Origin: Chrysophaeum taylorii
Taxonomy: Eukaryota > Sar > Pelagophyceae > Pelagomonadales > Pelagomonadaceae
Length of the DNA: 64,000 bases
NCBI GenBank assembly: GCA_029834535.1
Contig: JAQMWT010000358.1
Coordinates: 1-64,000 of the forward strand
Reading direction: 5' to 3'
A model generated the notes under the pieces. The model did not search any database, was not told the DNA's origin, and was given only the letters and a program-made list of their open reading frames with translations. Both the position numbers and the translations under genes were made by a program. Of this stretch, positions 1-9,556 are shown piece by piece (positions within the stretch are counted from its first letter, which is position 1; the number at the start of each line of letters is the position of its first letter).

Positions 1-86
1 TCGGGTACTTAGTGAGTGAGCCCGTAGTGAGGGAGGGAGGGAGGGAGTGAGAAAATGAGTGAGAGTTCGAAAGGGAAACAAAGTGG

Positions 87-2603
87 TCAGTCGAACAAGA
101 AGCCGGCGACGGCGAAGTAGACGGTGCCCACGGCGAGGATAGCGAGATTGAGGAGGCCCAAATATGTGCGGAAGCTGGCGATGGTGTCGAGGCGGTCCAT
201 GGGAACGCTGTAGACGGTGTTTTCGAAGCGCTGGTGTTCTGGGTGTTTTTCGAGCGCGAAGGTCCGAAGGGCGTGCGACTTGAGATGGAAGAGTTCGAGG
301 CGCTGGCGTTCCTTGAGGTCGGCGAGGTGACTGGAGTCGACGAGGTCGTCGTCAACTTGGAGTACGAAGTAGAGGGCGAGGGCGTTGAGGACGACGTCGA
401 TCGAGGTGTCGGAGGAGAGGAGCAATGCGATGATGCCGCAGGAGACGAAGACCCTGCAGACGGTGTTGGCGATAACGCCGAGCTCGATGATGTTGACGCG
501 CAAGTGGGGGAGGGTGACGAAGTCGTTCCGGAAGTCGGGAAGCGCGCAGAGCCACATCGAAAGGCGGTTGTCGTCGGCTCTGCCATTGAAGGCTCGGTAT
601 TCGAACAAAAGGGCGTACAAGCCAAAGACGACGCGCAGGATGGTGAGAGTGAAGTTGTTCTTTGGTTCCACGCCGGCGAAGGAGGCGATCACGAGGATGA
701 TCGGGGCGCCGACCTGGACGACCAAGCAGACGGCGGCGGTCGCGTGTAATCTAGTCTTGTTTCCGCCCATGGCAGAAAAGCCGGCCGCGACATTGTAGAT
801 GTCCCAGCCGAGCGTGTCGTCGTTGGGGTCGAAGATCGCCTCGTAGGAGACCTGGCGGAGGCCGGCGAGGACCAAGAAGTCGACGATGCGCTTGGCGCTG
901 GCGGCGGGGGCGTAGCCCGTAGTGTAGAGCGGGACTTCGTGGCGGAGGTCGTCTAGTTCGCGCGGCGTGGGTCGGTTTTCGTCGAACACGGCGAAGCGGA
1001 CGAGGCCGAGGTTAAAGATAAGTTCGGAGTCCTTGAGCGAGGTCGCGAGCGCGAGGGCGAGAATCGCGTTCCGGCACTCGCGAAGCGTTTCGTAGTCTGT
1101 CGTCGAGTCGAAGGTCGCGTTTTGGATGTCGTACTGCACGCCCTCGACAAAGAGCTGGGTCTGTATCTGATTGTCTCGCGTCCGCACGATCCAGATCGAA
1201 AAGACGTCGTAGGCGACGTGAACGTACCCGTACGTTCCGAACACGAGGCCCGACGACCTCGGGATTGGCTTGCGCCCCCCAAACGACTCGACGAGGTGGT
1301 CGAAGAGCGGCTGCATCCGAGACCTCGTCACCTCGATCGAGGAGCCGCCGCCGTCGCGCGGCGCCAGGTCCGCGTCTCTGCCCGCGTAGTCGAAATGACG
1401 CGTGACGTGCTTGACCTCGACGAGCCAGTCCCAGAAACTCGCGAACTCCTTTTCGTTAAACTTCAGCTCGGGATCCGCCGACAACGTGAACCCATACCGA
1501 TAGATATCATCGCATTCGGATTTGGCGACCGAGGTGATCCACAGATTGAGGCCGAGTCGCTTTCTCGAGAATTGCCACTGCTTGACGCTCGGATGAAATT
1601 CGCATCCCACTTCAACACTATGGCCTTGCCCAAACGCGAGGTCCCGAAAGGCGCAGCACAAGTTGGCTCCCGCATCGGCCCCGCCGTACCGACTGATCCC
1701 GATCGTCACTTTCGATATTCTATCTTTTTCCCCGATAGGAAACGCCTCCGTGATGTTGTCCCGGCTCGTGATCGCGTTCCCGAACCTCACGCTGTCGACG
1801 TAGATGGCGCTGTGCGCCCACCCGCATCTAAACGACACCATTTTTCCACCCAAACACAAGTCCAACACCTCGACATCGTCGCCGTCGCACGTTCCGAGTT
1901 CGAAACTGAATGTTGTCAGCATTCGACTTCGATCGTAGTCGATCTCGTCGTCTTCGGGAACGACGACATCCTCGTCTAAGTCGTCGTCCTCCTCTTCCAT
2001 AAACCCCACCGGAACGAGCCGAAACCTCGCGATGTGGGGCAAGTATTGGTGCGCCTGGAACCCTATTCTCGCCGTGCCGGGTTCGTCGCCGAGCGCGATT
2101 CGCGCTTCCTTACGAAACCAGTGCAGACCTTTCGGCTCGAAGGTCCCGGTGCACTTTCCGCCCACGCTCTCGGCGACGATCTCTTCGCCCACCCGCACGC
2201 GGAGCGGCCGCGAGTCCTCTGTCGTGAGATAAATGTCCAAACGATGCTGGCCCCCTTGGTGCTCCACGTCGAACTCGATCCACTCCGAGGCCTCCATCGG
2301 GCCCGAGTGGAGCGCGTAGCTTCCCACAACCTCGAACTCTGGAGGAGCACGAGCCGGCTCCCGAAAGTCGACCACAATCGCGCCCTCCAACCTCGTCCTC
2401 GGCATCTTCTTATCTGTGGCAGCACCTAAGCGGCGGAAGACTCGTCGAATGTTTCGCACCACGACAAGACTACTTCTTCTTGTGAAACCGAACCCACGAC
2501 CGTTGAGTAGTTGAAGAAGGGTAGAAAAACGACGTCGTCTCCTCGTCCGAACAAGCTCGTCGTCGGAACCGCCACCAGCTGGCTCGATGCGTGCTACCGT
2601 CAT
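87..2603 (-). CDS. Large hypothetical multidomain membrane protein (838 aa)
   Basis: Single uninterrupted frame starting at the ATG at 2603-2601. I do not recognise the family. The first ~80 residues are rich in Arg and Ser. Residues ~85-195 look like a beta-rich, carbohydrate-binding-like domain (GSYALHSGPMEASEW, ending near AHQYLPHIARF). An acidic linker (EEEDDDLDED) follows, then a second beta-rich block with a Gly-rich segment (ISRYGGADAGAN) that is faintly jacalin-like. The last ~220 residues carry about five hydrophobic segments: AAVCLVVQVGAPIILVIASF, the stretch around VVFGLYALLFEY, two around FVSCGIIALLL and VLNALALYFVL, and a final one ending AVAGFLFD. This suggests a large soluble N-terminal region anchored by C-terminal membrane spans. 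The domain resemblances are inference; the membrane segments are directly visible. The gene is convergent with nothing inside the window. Confidence 0.75.
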   Translation of the reverse strand: MTVARIEPAGGGSDDELVRTRRRRRFSTLLQLLNGRGFGFTRRSSLVVVRNIRRVFRRLGAATDKKMPRTRLEGAIVVDFREPARAPPEFEVVGSYALHSGPMEASEWIEFDVEHQGGQHRLDIYLTTEDSRPLRVRVGEEIVAESVGGKCTGTFEPKGLHWFRKEARIALGDEPGTARIGFQAHQYLPHIARFRLVPVGFMEEEDDDLDEDVVVPEDDEIDYDRSRMLTTFSFELGTCDGDDVEVLDLCLGGKMVSFRCGWAHSAIYVDSVRFGNAITSRDNITEAFPIGEKDRISKVTIGISRYGGADAGANLCCAFRDLAFGQGHSVEVGCEFHPSVKQWQFSRKRLGLNLWITSVAKSECDDIYRYGFTLSADPELKFNEKEFASFWDWLVEVKHVTRHFDYAGRDADLAPRDGGGSSIEVTRSRMQPLFDHLVESFGGRKPIPRSSGLVFGTYGYVHVAYDVFSIWIVRTRDNQIQTQLFVEGVQYDIQNATFDSTTDYETLRECRNAILALALATSLKDSELIFNLGLVRFAVFDENRPTPRELDDLRHEVPLYTTGYAPAASAKRIVDFLVLAGLRQVSYEAIFDPNDDTLGWDIYNVAAGFSAMGGNKTRLHATAAVCLVVQVGAPIILVIASFAGVEPKNNFTLTILRVVFGLYALLFEYRAFNGRADDNRLSMWLCALPDFRNDFVTLPHLRVNIIELGVIANTVCRVFVSCGIIALLLSSDTSIDVVLNALALYFVLQVDDDLVDSSHLADLKERQRLELFHLKSHALRTFALEKHPEHQRFENTVYSVPMDRLDTIASFRTYLGLLNLAILAVGTVYFAVAGFLFD

Positions 2604-4020
2604 CTGCTTACCAAAGGCGAAGGGAAGACAGTAGTATTCAAACGTCGAGTGTAATCATAGTGCGCGCGTGAGCAGCACGTCGTCGAGTGCTTCGAGACTC
2701 TAATCTATCCATTTGTGGTATTTGTGGTATTGATGAGAGGTTGTGGCAAAAGAGATTATGTTTTCTTAGCTTCTTCACACGTTGGTTGTCGTCACTCGAG
2801 GTGGCGAACGAGCTGCCTTGGAAAGCGCGCTGGGGCCGAGACGCAAGTCCACAGGTAGATGGAACGGCTGGAATTTTTAGTGGTGCTGATCAAGAAGAAC
2901 GCTCGTTGATCCACGGGCGGGAGAGCGACATGCAAATTCCGAGCCATCGACGCCGCGAAGGGTGACGTTCACTCGCGCAAATAGTTGGGTACTCCGTGCG
3001 TGAGCACCGGGTGGCTCGAGACGGCGCCTCAATTCGTAGCGGCGGGGCGTGGCGACGGGTGCGCCATCGAACGTTCGAGCGGCTGCGAGATGATTCGAGG
3101 TCTGCGGCTCCCACCAAAGGCGCCGAGGCCAAGAACAAAAAGAGAAGCCCTCCCTTAAAGAGGCCCACTCCAAGTCGTCAAGCCTCTGCCTCCGACACCT
3201 ACGCCAGATCAAGACGAGCCCGCGGGCAAACCAACCGCCGTCCCCCAAAGATGAGCCCGTCGAGTCCGCACTGTCGACGCCGGCCAATATCGACGTCGCT
3301 GGTTGCTTCGACGGTCTTGGCGATGGCTCCACTCTAGATGTTTAACTCCTGCTCGCGCGCGAAGGCCCCATCACCTCGATCCCGACCGCGGACAGCTCGA
3401 AGTCGACACTCTCGACACACAACACCCCATACGCCGTCCGTCCGGCGTCGCTGGCGGGTCTTCTCGTGGCCTTTCCCATCCTCCATCAACGCCCACCCCG
3501 TCTCGATCGTCCGCTTGACCGCATCGTCTCAAGAAAAAACCATTTTCGCACGCACGCAATGTGGTTCAACATTAAATCTCGCCTCGAAAAGACCGACTTT
3601 GGCGCGGCGCCTTGTAGCGGCAGCGATTCCTACGGTCCACGTTTTTTCTTTTCCGACGCGTGGGCGCATAAGATATGTCGAGACAGTGTCGCCAGCTCGG
3701 CTGTGTCGCCTGATGATGGGTCGACATCTTGCGTGTTTCCGCGGGGTCGGGCGAGATCGCGAAAATACGGCAATAGGCCGGATAATGTAAAGTTTGGTTC
3801 TTGTGACCAACACCGCCGCATCATCGCGTTTGGGGGACGGTGCCTTCTGATCCTGCGCATTGCGAGGGCATCTGTCCTCCCGGCGTAGGATTCGCTTTCC
3901 GAACCGGCCGGTTAGGAGCCGGAACGAAACTTCGCAGTGGATCGGCGTTCACATGGCAGGGTTCCTCAGAAGGAAATTGACGACGAAGTCGATAGCAAGT
4001 CAGAATATTTCCGGTCTCAA
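2604..4020. other. Intergenic; no supported gene
   Basis: Only short frames on both strands. One on the minus strand (3168-2890) begins with a signal-peptide-like stretch (MGLFKGGLLFLFLASAPLVG) but then becomes Arg-rich and has no recognisable continuation. Another minus-strand stretch near 3340-3450 reads codon-like (VLCVESVDFELSAVGIEVMG). I cannot tie these together with convincing splice sites, so no gene is called. Confidence 0.5.
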
Positions 4021-4764
4021 AATAATGGCCAAGTTGGAGGCGTTGGAGGCGAATATGCGGAGGCGTCGCATAGTCATAACAGGAAACTTGCCCCTCTGGC
4101 AGTCAGTCAATCAATCATTCGCTGGAGGAAGAGGACAGACTCGCGTTGGTTTGTTCGGGTCGTTCTGCTGAATGACAAAGTTTCGCTGAGCTCAAAAAAG
4201 CGTGGCCGTGGCTCTCAGCCCTTCGGCGGCGAGAGCGCGAGGCAAAGAAATACTTTGGCTCGCGTCATGGCTTTTCGACTATTCGCGGAAAACACAAAAT
4301 TTCGCGATGTCGGGATCATCGTCAGTGCCAATGCGCCGGTCGGTAATGCCTCTACAGAGCCGCGAACCTCTCTATATGATCATGTGGACACCGATCTGCG
4401 ACTGAAACGGCGTCGCGACACTCTTAGCTTTGCGTGGTGATGGATGGGAACGTTAGCATTGACGTTTGGGCTGCTGATATGGTTGAGCGACATATGTGTG
4501 GTCTACATGGGGTCCGGGACGTGAATGACGCGGGTCGCCGGATGTACAAATTTCCCGCTACGTGGTGAACCTTCATTCGTGTTCGTCCACCAACTCGACC
4601 ACGTCGTCGTGGACCGTCGCAAGTTGGGTCGGATTATGGATTTAGGCGTCACTGCGTTCATTCCCGATTCTGATCACCGTGCGCTCGAGTGCATCGTGCG
4701 AATGCAGACGCGACTCGCGCGGCCTAACGACACTCTGCAACCCAACCCACCCCAACCCGCCTAG
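4021..4764 (+). pseudogene. Endonuclease domain remnant of the LINE
   Basis: AP-endonuclease-like part of the element. The N-terminal stretch near 4024, the central APVGNA block near 4330 and the C-terminal QLDHV...SDHRA block near 4590-4700 lie in different frames, so several frameshifts separate them. The SDH motif of APE-type nucleases survives. Confidence 0.75.
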
Positions 4765-5779
4765 ACTAGTCTACGCTGAAAACTCCAGCTGGTGCTGCCA
4801 GTTTTTGTCACGCCGTGCATGAGAGCTACCGCATGATGAAAACGACACCGGACACAAGTTCTGTGCATTCCATGTTGGAGAGAACGGCACGCACAACGGC
4901 TTCTGCCACGGTCAATCACACCCGAAGCAACGAGCCGAGATGGTTTGCAGCTGCAGCGCAGAGTCTATCACCATTAATTCAAGCGCGCAACTCGGCTTTC
5001 GCAGCGTTCACGGCAGCATCCACGGCCGTCGCGCGCCGCTTGCTCCAATGAGATTACTAGTCGTGCCGTTTCCACTCTCGTGGTGGTACAGGTAAAGGAA
5101 CGATGGGTCTGCTCGATGTGTGACAGGTTGAATTCCGGCTGTGAGTTGCTCGGTGGTGGCACGCGGTATTGGGAAATTATCGGCCGTGTTTAGATCGGTT
5201 TGTCCAAGAATAGGTGGCCACATCAGACGGTTACTTGATGGTACTCAATGTTCATCGCCTCAGGAGAATGGCGACGTGTGCTGTGCCACGTCGCGAAACT
5301 ATATTGCTGTCGGCGCAGGAGTCATTGAGGATATAGCAGCACAGTGGCCAATTCGTGATGACCTTGGTGTCGTACCATCAGATGACGAAATAAATCGTGG
5401 TGTACGGTTGCTCAGTCTTTCAGCTGCTGGAGCACCGGGCGTTCGTGCGGAGACATGTTGGATGCTCGCTGGTCGTCAGAACACGTTCGGGATCCTCAGA
5501 CCTGTAGTGCATGATTCTTGTGGTCGCCCCAGAAACAATAGGCCTTGTCGGTATTTCAACGAAGTAAGTTAGCGTTTCTTTGCCAGGTAGATATCGCACC
5601 GTGATGATGCTCGAGGCTGCGCAAAAAAATGTCTCCAACATCATACGAGAGCGCCTCGGCGCATTTCCGCTGAGCTAGAACATGTATCGCGTTGCGGCTT
5701 TCGGCCGGATCGGGGAACTACCGACGCAACCTTCAGCCTGAAGATGGGGATTGAAGAAGCGTCGCGAGCTTGGAATGGA

Positions 5780-6990
5780 ATCGTGGGGTTCTATTCATTA
5801 ATTTCGTCAAAGCTTTCGACAGGGTCCTGCAGGAAAGGAACTACTACTATGGTAAGTGCTATCTAAGTTCGGCGTTCTAGCGAAAATCGTGCGCCTTAAT
5901 ATAGCGCTCCACAGTACGCGACCACGGTTCTCCGTCCCCGGCGCTACCGCCTCGATCGACTCAATCGTCGGCGATAAGCAGGTTGATGTCCTAGTTCCGG
6001 TTCTTTTCGTTCTGTACAAGGCGGTCTTGACCTTATTATGGCGACGACGTGAAGATCGGAAGCCAATATGCGCGTTCAAGACGAAGCAAGACGATGTACT
6101 CACCGGGCGACGTTACAAAGCAAAACGCCGCACTGAGGACGTTGCATTCGAATAGTCAGCGTGTGCAAATGATGTGGCGTTTCTGTTTCGACGACCGTCG
6201 CACTATGCATGAGGAGACGTCTTGTCTCATCAGGCAGTTTTGCCAGGTGGGGTATGGAAGTCCGCGTGGGCGACCGTAAGGCAGGGAAAGAAGAATCGAA
6301 CTCGAGATACTTTAAGTTGCCAATCCAGGCATTCTCCACTATGACTCGGCAACCTACGATGATGATGCCGACGTCTAGGACTTTTTAGGCATAGGTGACC
6401 GTCGTCATATCCTGGTTGTGGCGACGTTTCAATATCTAGGCTCGGTACTCTCTTACAGCACAGTGTATTATTGACTCTGAGGACGTTGTCTCTCGTTTGA
6501 AGAAGGCGGCAGCGGCCTATTGGTAGCTGGCTCCATCATAACGTTTTCGCCTCGAGATACGTCTCTGGTCGAGCCAAGCGAAGTGCCTACGTCGGTCTCG
6601 TCCTCTTGCCGTCTTTCTCAACACCTTGTGCGGAATCATGGTGCCTAACCGAAGTTGCCTTCAGTCGTCTACAATACTTTTTTCACGCACGGTGTGTGTG
6701 TGCGATGTGCCGCGTTGCAGGACGTGGAAACATTATGTCAAAACTTCAACCCTCCTTCAGCGCCTTGGCCTGGACTAACGATACCTACATCTCTCCCCGC
6801 CGACAACTCAACGGGGCAGGCCACGTTGCTCGCACGTCCTGGGACCATCTCCCTCGGAGGATGCTCTCTTCCTGGTGCGCCTCCAATCGCCTCCGCGGGT
6901 CCCCACAGTTCACATACGGCCGGAGTCTGAACATGGCACTCCGAAAAATTCACCAACTAACGAAAACCCAGTACTCCTTCGCCCAAAACC
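5780..6990 (+). pseudogene. Reverse transcriptase and C-terminal domain remnant of the LINE
   Basis: RT motif A (FVKAFDRV), the fingers/palm block before the catalytic site (VDVLVPVLFVLY), a mutated catalytic block where YADD reads CAND, and the downstream thumb and C-terminal blocks (FQYLGSVLS, ESWCLTE, RRMLSSW, FTYGRSLNMALR). In-frame stops and frame changes are frequent, so this copy cannot encode a working enzyme. Confidence 0.75.
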
Positions 6991-6999
6991 ACGGCAAAT

Positions 7000-7580
7000 A
7001 ACGAGAGACAATCAACCCGCCCTCAATGCTTCTTTTGCCTGAGCGCAGTGTGATTGTGGTTCCGTACGCCACGGCGCTGGGATTAGCCTACGCCTCATGC
7101 ACTGGGCTGGCCTCTGGTCAGTTCAAATTTTGTTGGACAAACCTTCGTCGGCAGGATGGATGGTGGTGTTGGTTTTCTTCGCGTCGCCCGCGGCTTCGCT
7201 TCTTTAAGTTGGAATCGCAAAAAATCGAAGCTTCGCCTGGTTTGGTTTGTTTTGGCCTCTGCGCGACAAAGCGCATGGCCTCTTATTTTTTCGTTTGGTC
7301 TCTTCGCCGACGCATATGGACGACGCAGCTTGAGCTGCGCGACAACCGTCGCAAACGGACACCTCCCTCGGCACACCTAAAGATTTCCCCATTCCATCTC
7401 GTCCCTTCCCTTTCAAGCCAAGGCCACCTACGCGCAAGGCGCATCCGTCGCATTTGATGAAAGGAGGGGGCGAGTTATTACGCTGCGCTCCTGCGACCGA
7501 GATCATCTCGCTGTGTATTATCAGGTGTTGGTCATAGGAAAAAGAAAGCTAAAAAGCGTTGGAAGGGTTCGGTTTCAGGA
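7000..7580. other. Intergenic; no supported gene
   Basis: Lies between the LINE remnant and LTO1. Short frames on both strands lack recognisable domains; part may be the 3' untranslated tail of the LINE. Confidence 0.5.
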
Positions 7581-8015
7581 ATGCGTTCCGAGGAGGCGGC
7601 GGCGGCGGCAGAGGTAGATGTCGAGGAGGATCTGGAAGGGCGCTTCGCCGACGTCGGTCGCGCGGCGGGCGTGAGTGCCGGGCTAGCGGCGGGGATCGAA
7701 GAAGGACGTCCCGTCGGGTGCGTAGCGTATGTCGCGTGAATGGTAGTAGGTGTTGGCAGGGTTGCCAAGGGTTTCGAGGTCGGGAGCGAGATCGGGTTCT
7801 ACATCGGGGCTTGTGCGGTGCTCCGAGCGAACGGGTCGTCGCGGGCGGTGCGGGCCATCGAGGCCGTCGAGGAGGAGATTCGGGTTGTTCTCGCGGGGTC
7901 GCTGCACGAGCTGGACGTCGAGACGTTGCGGTCCAAGTTCCGGCTGGCGGCGTCAAAGGCGCGCGTTCCGGGACTGTCGTTTCTTCGAAGAAGAAAAGAG
8001 ACCGTCGAGTTTTAA
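7581..8015 (+). CDS. LTO1: LTO1/ORAOV1 homologue, spliced (130 aa)
   Basis: Two exons, 7581-7717 and 7760-8015, joined across a 42-nt intron (GTGCGT...GGCAG). Joining restores an unbroken series of glycines every fourth residue (GVSAGLAAGIEEG then RPVGVAKGFEVG and SEIGFYIG). This is the deca-GX3 signature of LTO1 and Yae1, ending in the family's GxEIGFY block. The C-terminal helix LRSKFRLAASKARVPGLSF matches the LTO1 C-terminal region. In yeast and humans LTO1 pairs with YAE1 and acts as an adaptor bringing ABCE1/Rli1 to the cytosolic Fe-S assembly machinery. The protein ends in Val-Glu-Phe, close to the [LIM]-[DES]-[WF] C-terminal tripeptide used to bind the CIA targeting complex. Exon lengths sum to a multiple of three. 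The stop codon directly abuts the next gene's ATG. Confidence 0.88.
7718..7759 (+). other. 42-nt spliceosomal intron in LTO1
   Basis: GT at 7718, AG at 7758-7759, splitting a Gly codon. Without splicing the first exon hits a stop within about 20 nt. Removal restores the four-residue glycine periodicity, which is strong internal proof of the splice. Confidence 0.88.
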
Positions 8016-9380
8016 ATGTTTCGAGGGGTGATCCGGCGAGCGGTGATGGACCAGCGGTCGCACAAGTGCCTGGAGCTCGACGCGCGCGGGCTGCTCCGGG
8101 TCGGGTGGATGGACGTCCGGCGGCTGCGGGAGACGACGGGCGCGCCGCTCCGCGACCTCCTGCAGCTGGGGCTCTTGGGTCCCCTCGGCGACGAGCCGGC
8201 CATCGTGCTGCCGCGCGAGCGCGCCACGCTGGTTCACTTCGGCGGGATCAAGGCGGTGATCGGGCCGCGGACGGCCTTGTTCTTCGACGCCGACGTGCTG
8301 CCCGTACGACGGAGCGTTCGCCGCATCGCCGAGGCCGTCGAGACGCCCGCCGACGAGGCGCTGCCCTTCGAGCTCGTGGTCCTCGAGGGCGTCCTCCGCG
8401 AGGCCTGCGCCTCGTACCACCGGCGGTGCCGGCTCTACGAGCCGGTAATTCGCGCGACGGCGACCGAAACTACGATCTCGAGCGAGGACGCTTTTATCGC
8501 CGATCTCCACCGCGCCTCGGCCCTCGACGGCGCGCTCTCGAGCTTCGAGGCCGAGACGCGCGGCGCGGCGGCGGTTTTGGTTGATCTCCTCGCCTCGGAC
8601 GAGGATATGCTCGGGCTTCTGGTGAGCGAACGGGAGCGCGAGATCGCCGATCCCGACTTTTGCGTCGACGCCGCGCGTCACGCCGTCGTCGAGCTCCTCC
8701 TCGAGTCCTACCACCGCCGTTTGGTCAAGACGATTTCCTCCATATCCGAGCTCCGCGCGAGGCTCGCTTCGTCGCGCGAGATCGCAAAAGTCGCGATCGA
8801 CCTCCGCCGCAATCGCATCATCAGGTTCAACATTTATCTCTCCATATCGAGCGTCGGATTATCGACGACCACGGCCGTCGCGGGCCTCTTCGGCATGAAC
8901 CTCGTCACGGGTCTCGAGGATGCCATCGGCGCCTTCGCGGTGGTCGCGGCCGCCTCGGGCGTCCTCGGCGTTTCCGTCGCCGCCGTCGCCACCGCTTCCC
9001 TCGACCGTTGGTTCGGGCGCGTCGACGTCTCCTCGGCGGCCGACGACCGCGCCGCCCTCGCGAAGCTCCTCTGCCACATCTCCAGCCTCGAGCACCTCTT
9101 CTTCGACAGCAACAAGCCACCACCCGGCTCCTCCTCCTCCTCCTCCTCCTCGAGGCTTCACGTCCTCGACCGCGCCGCCGTCGCCGCGCTCCTCCGGGAC
9201 GCCTCGGGCCGCGCCCCCTCCCCCCGCGAACTCGACCTCGTCTTCGACATCTTCGACGGCACCGGCCAAAACACCATCAACGTCGAGGAGACCCGACGCG
9301 CCCTCTACAACGATGCCGAAATCACCACCGCCACCACCGATGATGCCTCTGATCCCCAAGCTCCCAAGCCAGACCTCTAA
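8016..9380 (+). CDS. MRS2: MRS2/CorA-type Mg2+ transporter with C-terminal EF-hand-like extension (454 aa)
   Basis: Residues 1-270 form the cytosolic/matrix helical domain: an opening DARGLLRVGWMDVRRLRE, then ERATLVHFGGIKAVI and long helices. Two closely spaced membrane segments follow, around residues 275-292 and 305-328. The first ends with the diagnostic Gly-Met-Asn (FGMNLVTGLED, ~292-296), which forms the selectivity filter of CorA/Mrs2/Alr1 channels. Mrs2 proteins feed Mg2+ into mitochondria (or plastids in algae). After the channel comes a poly-Ser linker (TCC repeats) and a segment with a canonical-looking EF-hand loop (DGTGQNTINVEE, ~413-424). That extension is not usual for the family and could give Ca2+/Mg2+ sensing (inference). 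The start is either the ATG abutting the LTO1 stop or the in-frame ATG at 8046 (MDQRSHKCLEL). A clear targeting peptide is not obvious. Confidence 0.88.
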   Translation: MFRGVIRRAVMDQRSHKCLELDARGLLRVGWMDVRRLRETTGAPLRDLLQLGLLGPLGDEPAIVLPRERATLVHFGGIKAVIGPRTALFFDADVLPVRRSVRRIAEAVETPADEALPFELVVLEGVLREACASYHRRCRLYEPVIRATATETTISSEDAFIADLHRASALDGALSSFEAETRGAAAVLVDLLASDEDMLGLLVSEREREIADPDFCVDAARHAVVELLLESYHRRLVKTISSISELRARLASSREIAKVAIDLRRNRIIRFNIYLSISSVGLSTTTAVAGLFGMNLVTGLEDAIGAFAVVAAASGVLGVSVAAVATASLDRWFGRVDVSSAADDRAALAKLLCHISSLEHLFFDSNKPPPGSSSSSSSSRLHVLDRAAVAALLRDASGRAPSPRELDLVFDIFDGTGQNTINVEETRRALYNDAEITTATTDDASDPQAPKPDL

Positions 9381-9556
9381 CCCCCTTTCTTCTCACCAAC
9401 ATGGCTCTGGTTTTATAGCGCGAGCTCTAGAAATTCTATTGTTTTTTTTGGTGTGCGAAAAGACAGAAGAAGGAAGTTCGTCCTCGTCTCGACGCTGATG
9501 GGCCGAGCTCGCACCTCGCACTCCCGCGCCCTATCTAGCTCGCGCACATTGTATCT

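Larger units (their letters stand above)
4021..6999 (+). mobile_element. Decayed non-LTR retrotransposon (LINE) with APE-type endonuclease and reverse transcriptase
   Basis: Pieces of one long LINE ORF appear in order on the plus strand, spread over all three frames with many stops. In order they are: an endonuclease start (MAKLEALEANMRRRRIVI, ~4024), an APE core (DVGIIVSANAPVGNAS, ~4310), the endonuclease end (QLDHVVVDRRKLGRIMDLGV then SDHRALECI, ~4590-4700), and a linker (RWFAAAAQSLSPLIQARNSA, ~4940). RT motif A follows (FINFVKAFDRVLQ, ~5790-5830), then the GxxQGDxLxPxLF-like block (GDKQVDVLVPVLFVLYKAV, ~5970), a YADD-equivalent (CANDVAFLF, ~6165) and a FKYLGS-like block (FQYLGSVLS, ~6425). 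The C-terminal region has ESWCLTEVAFSRLQYFFHAR (~6630) and the GHVARTSWDHLPRRMLSSWC block (~6815), ending near 6990. It is clearly dead. The order and motifs fit APE-type LINEs; I do not assign a clade. No poly(A) tail or target-site duplication was identified. Confidence 0.85.

Noticed and set aside
7559-8584. 341-codon plus-strand frame across LTO1 and MRS2
   Set aside because: It is a third frame that reads low-complexity Arg/Gly; LTO1 and MRS2 motifs lie in the other two.
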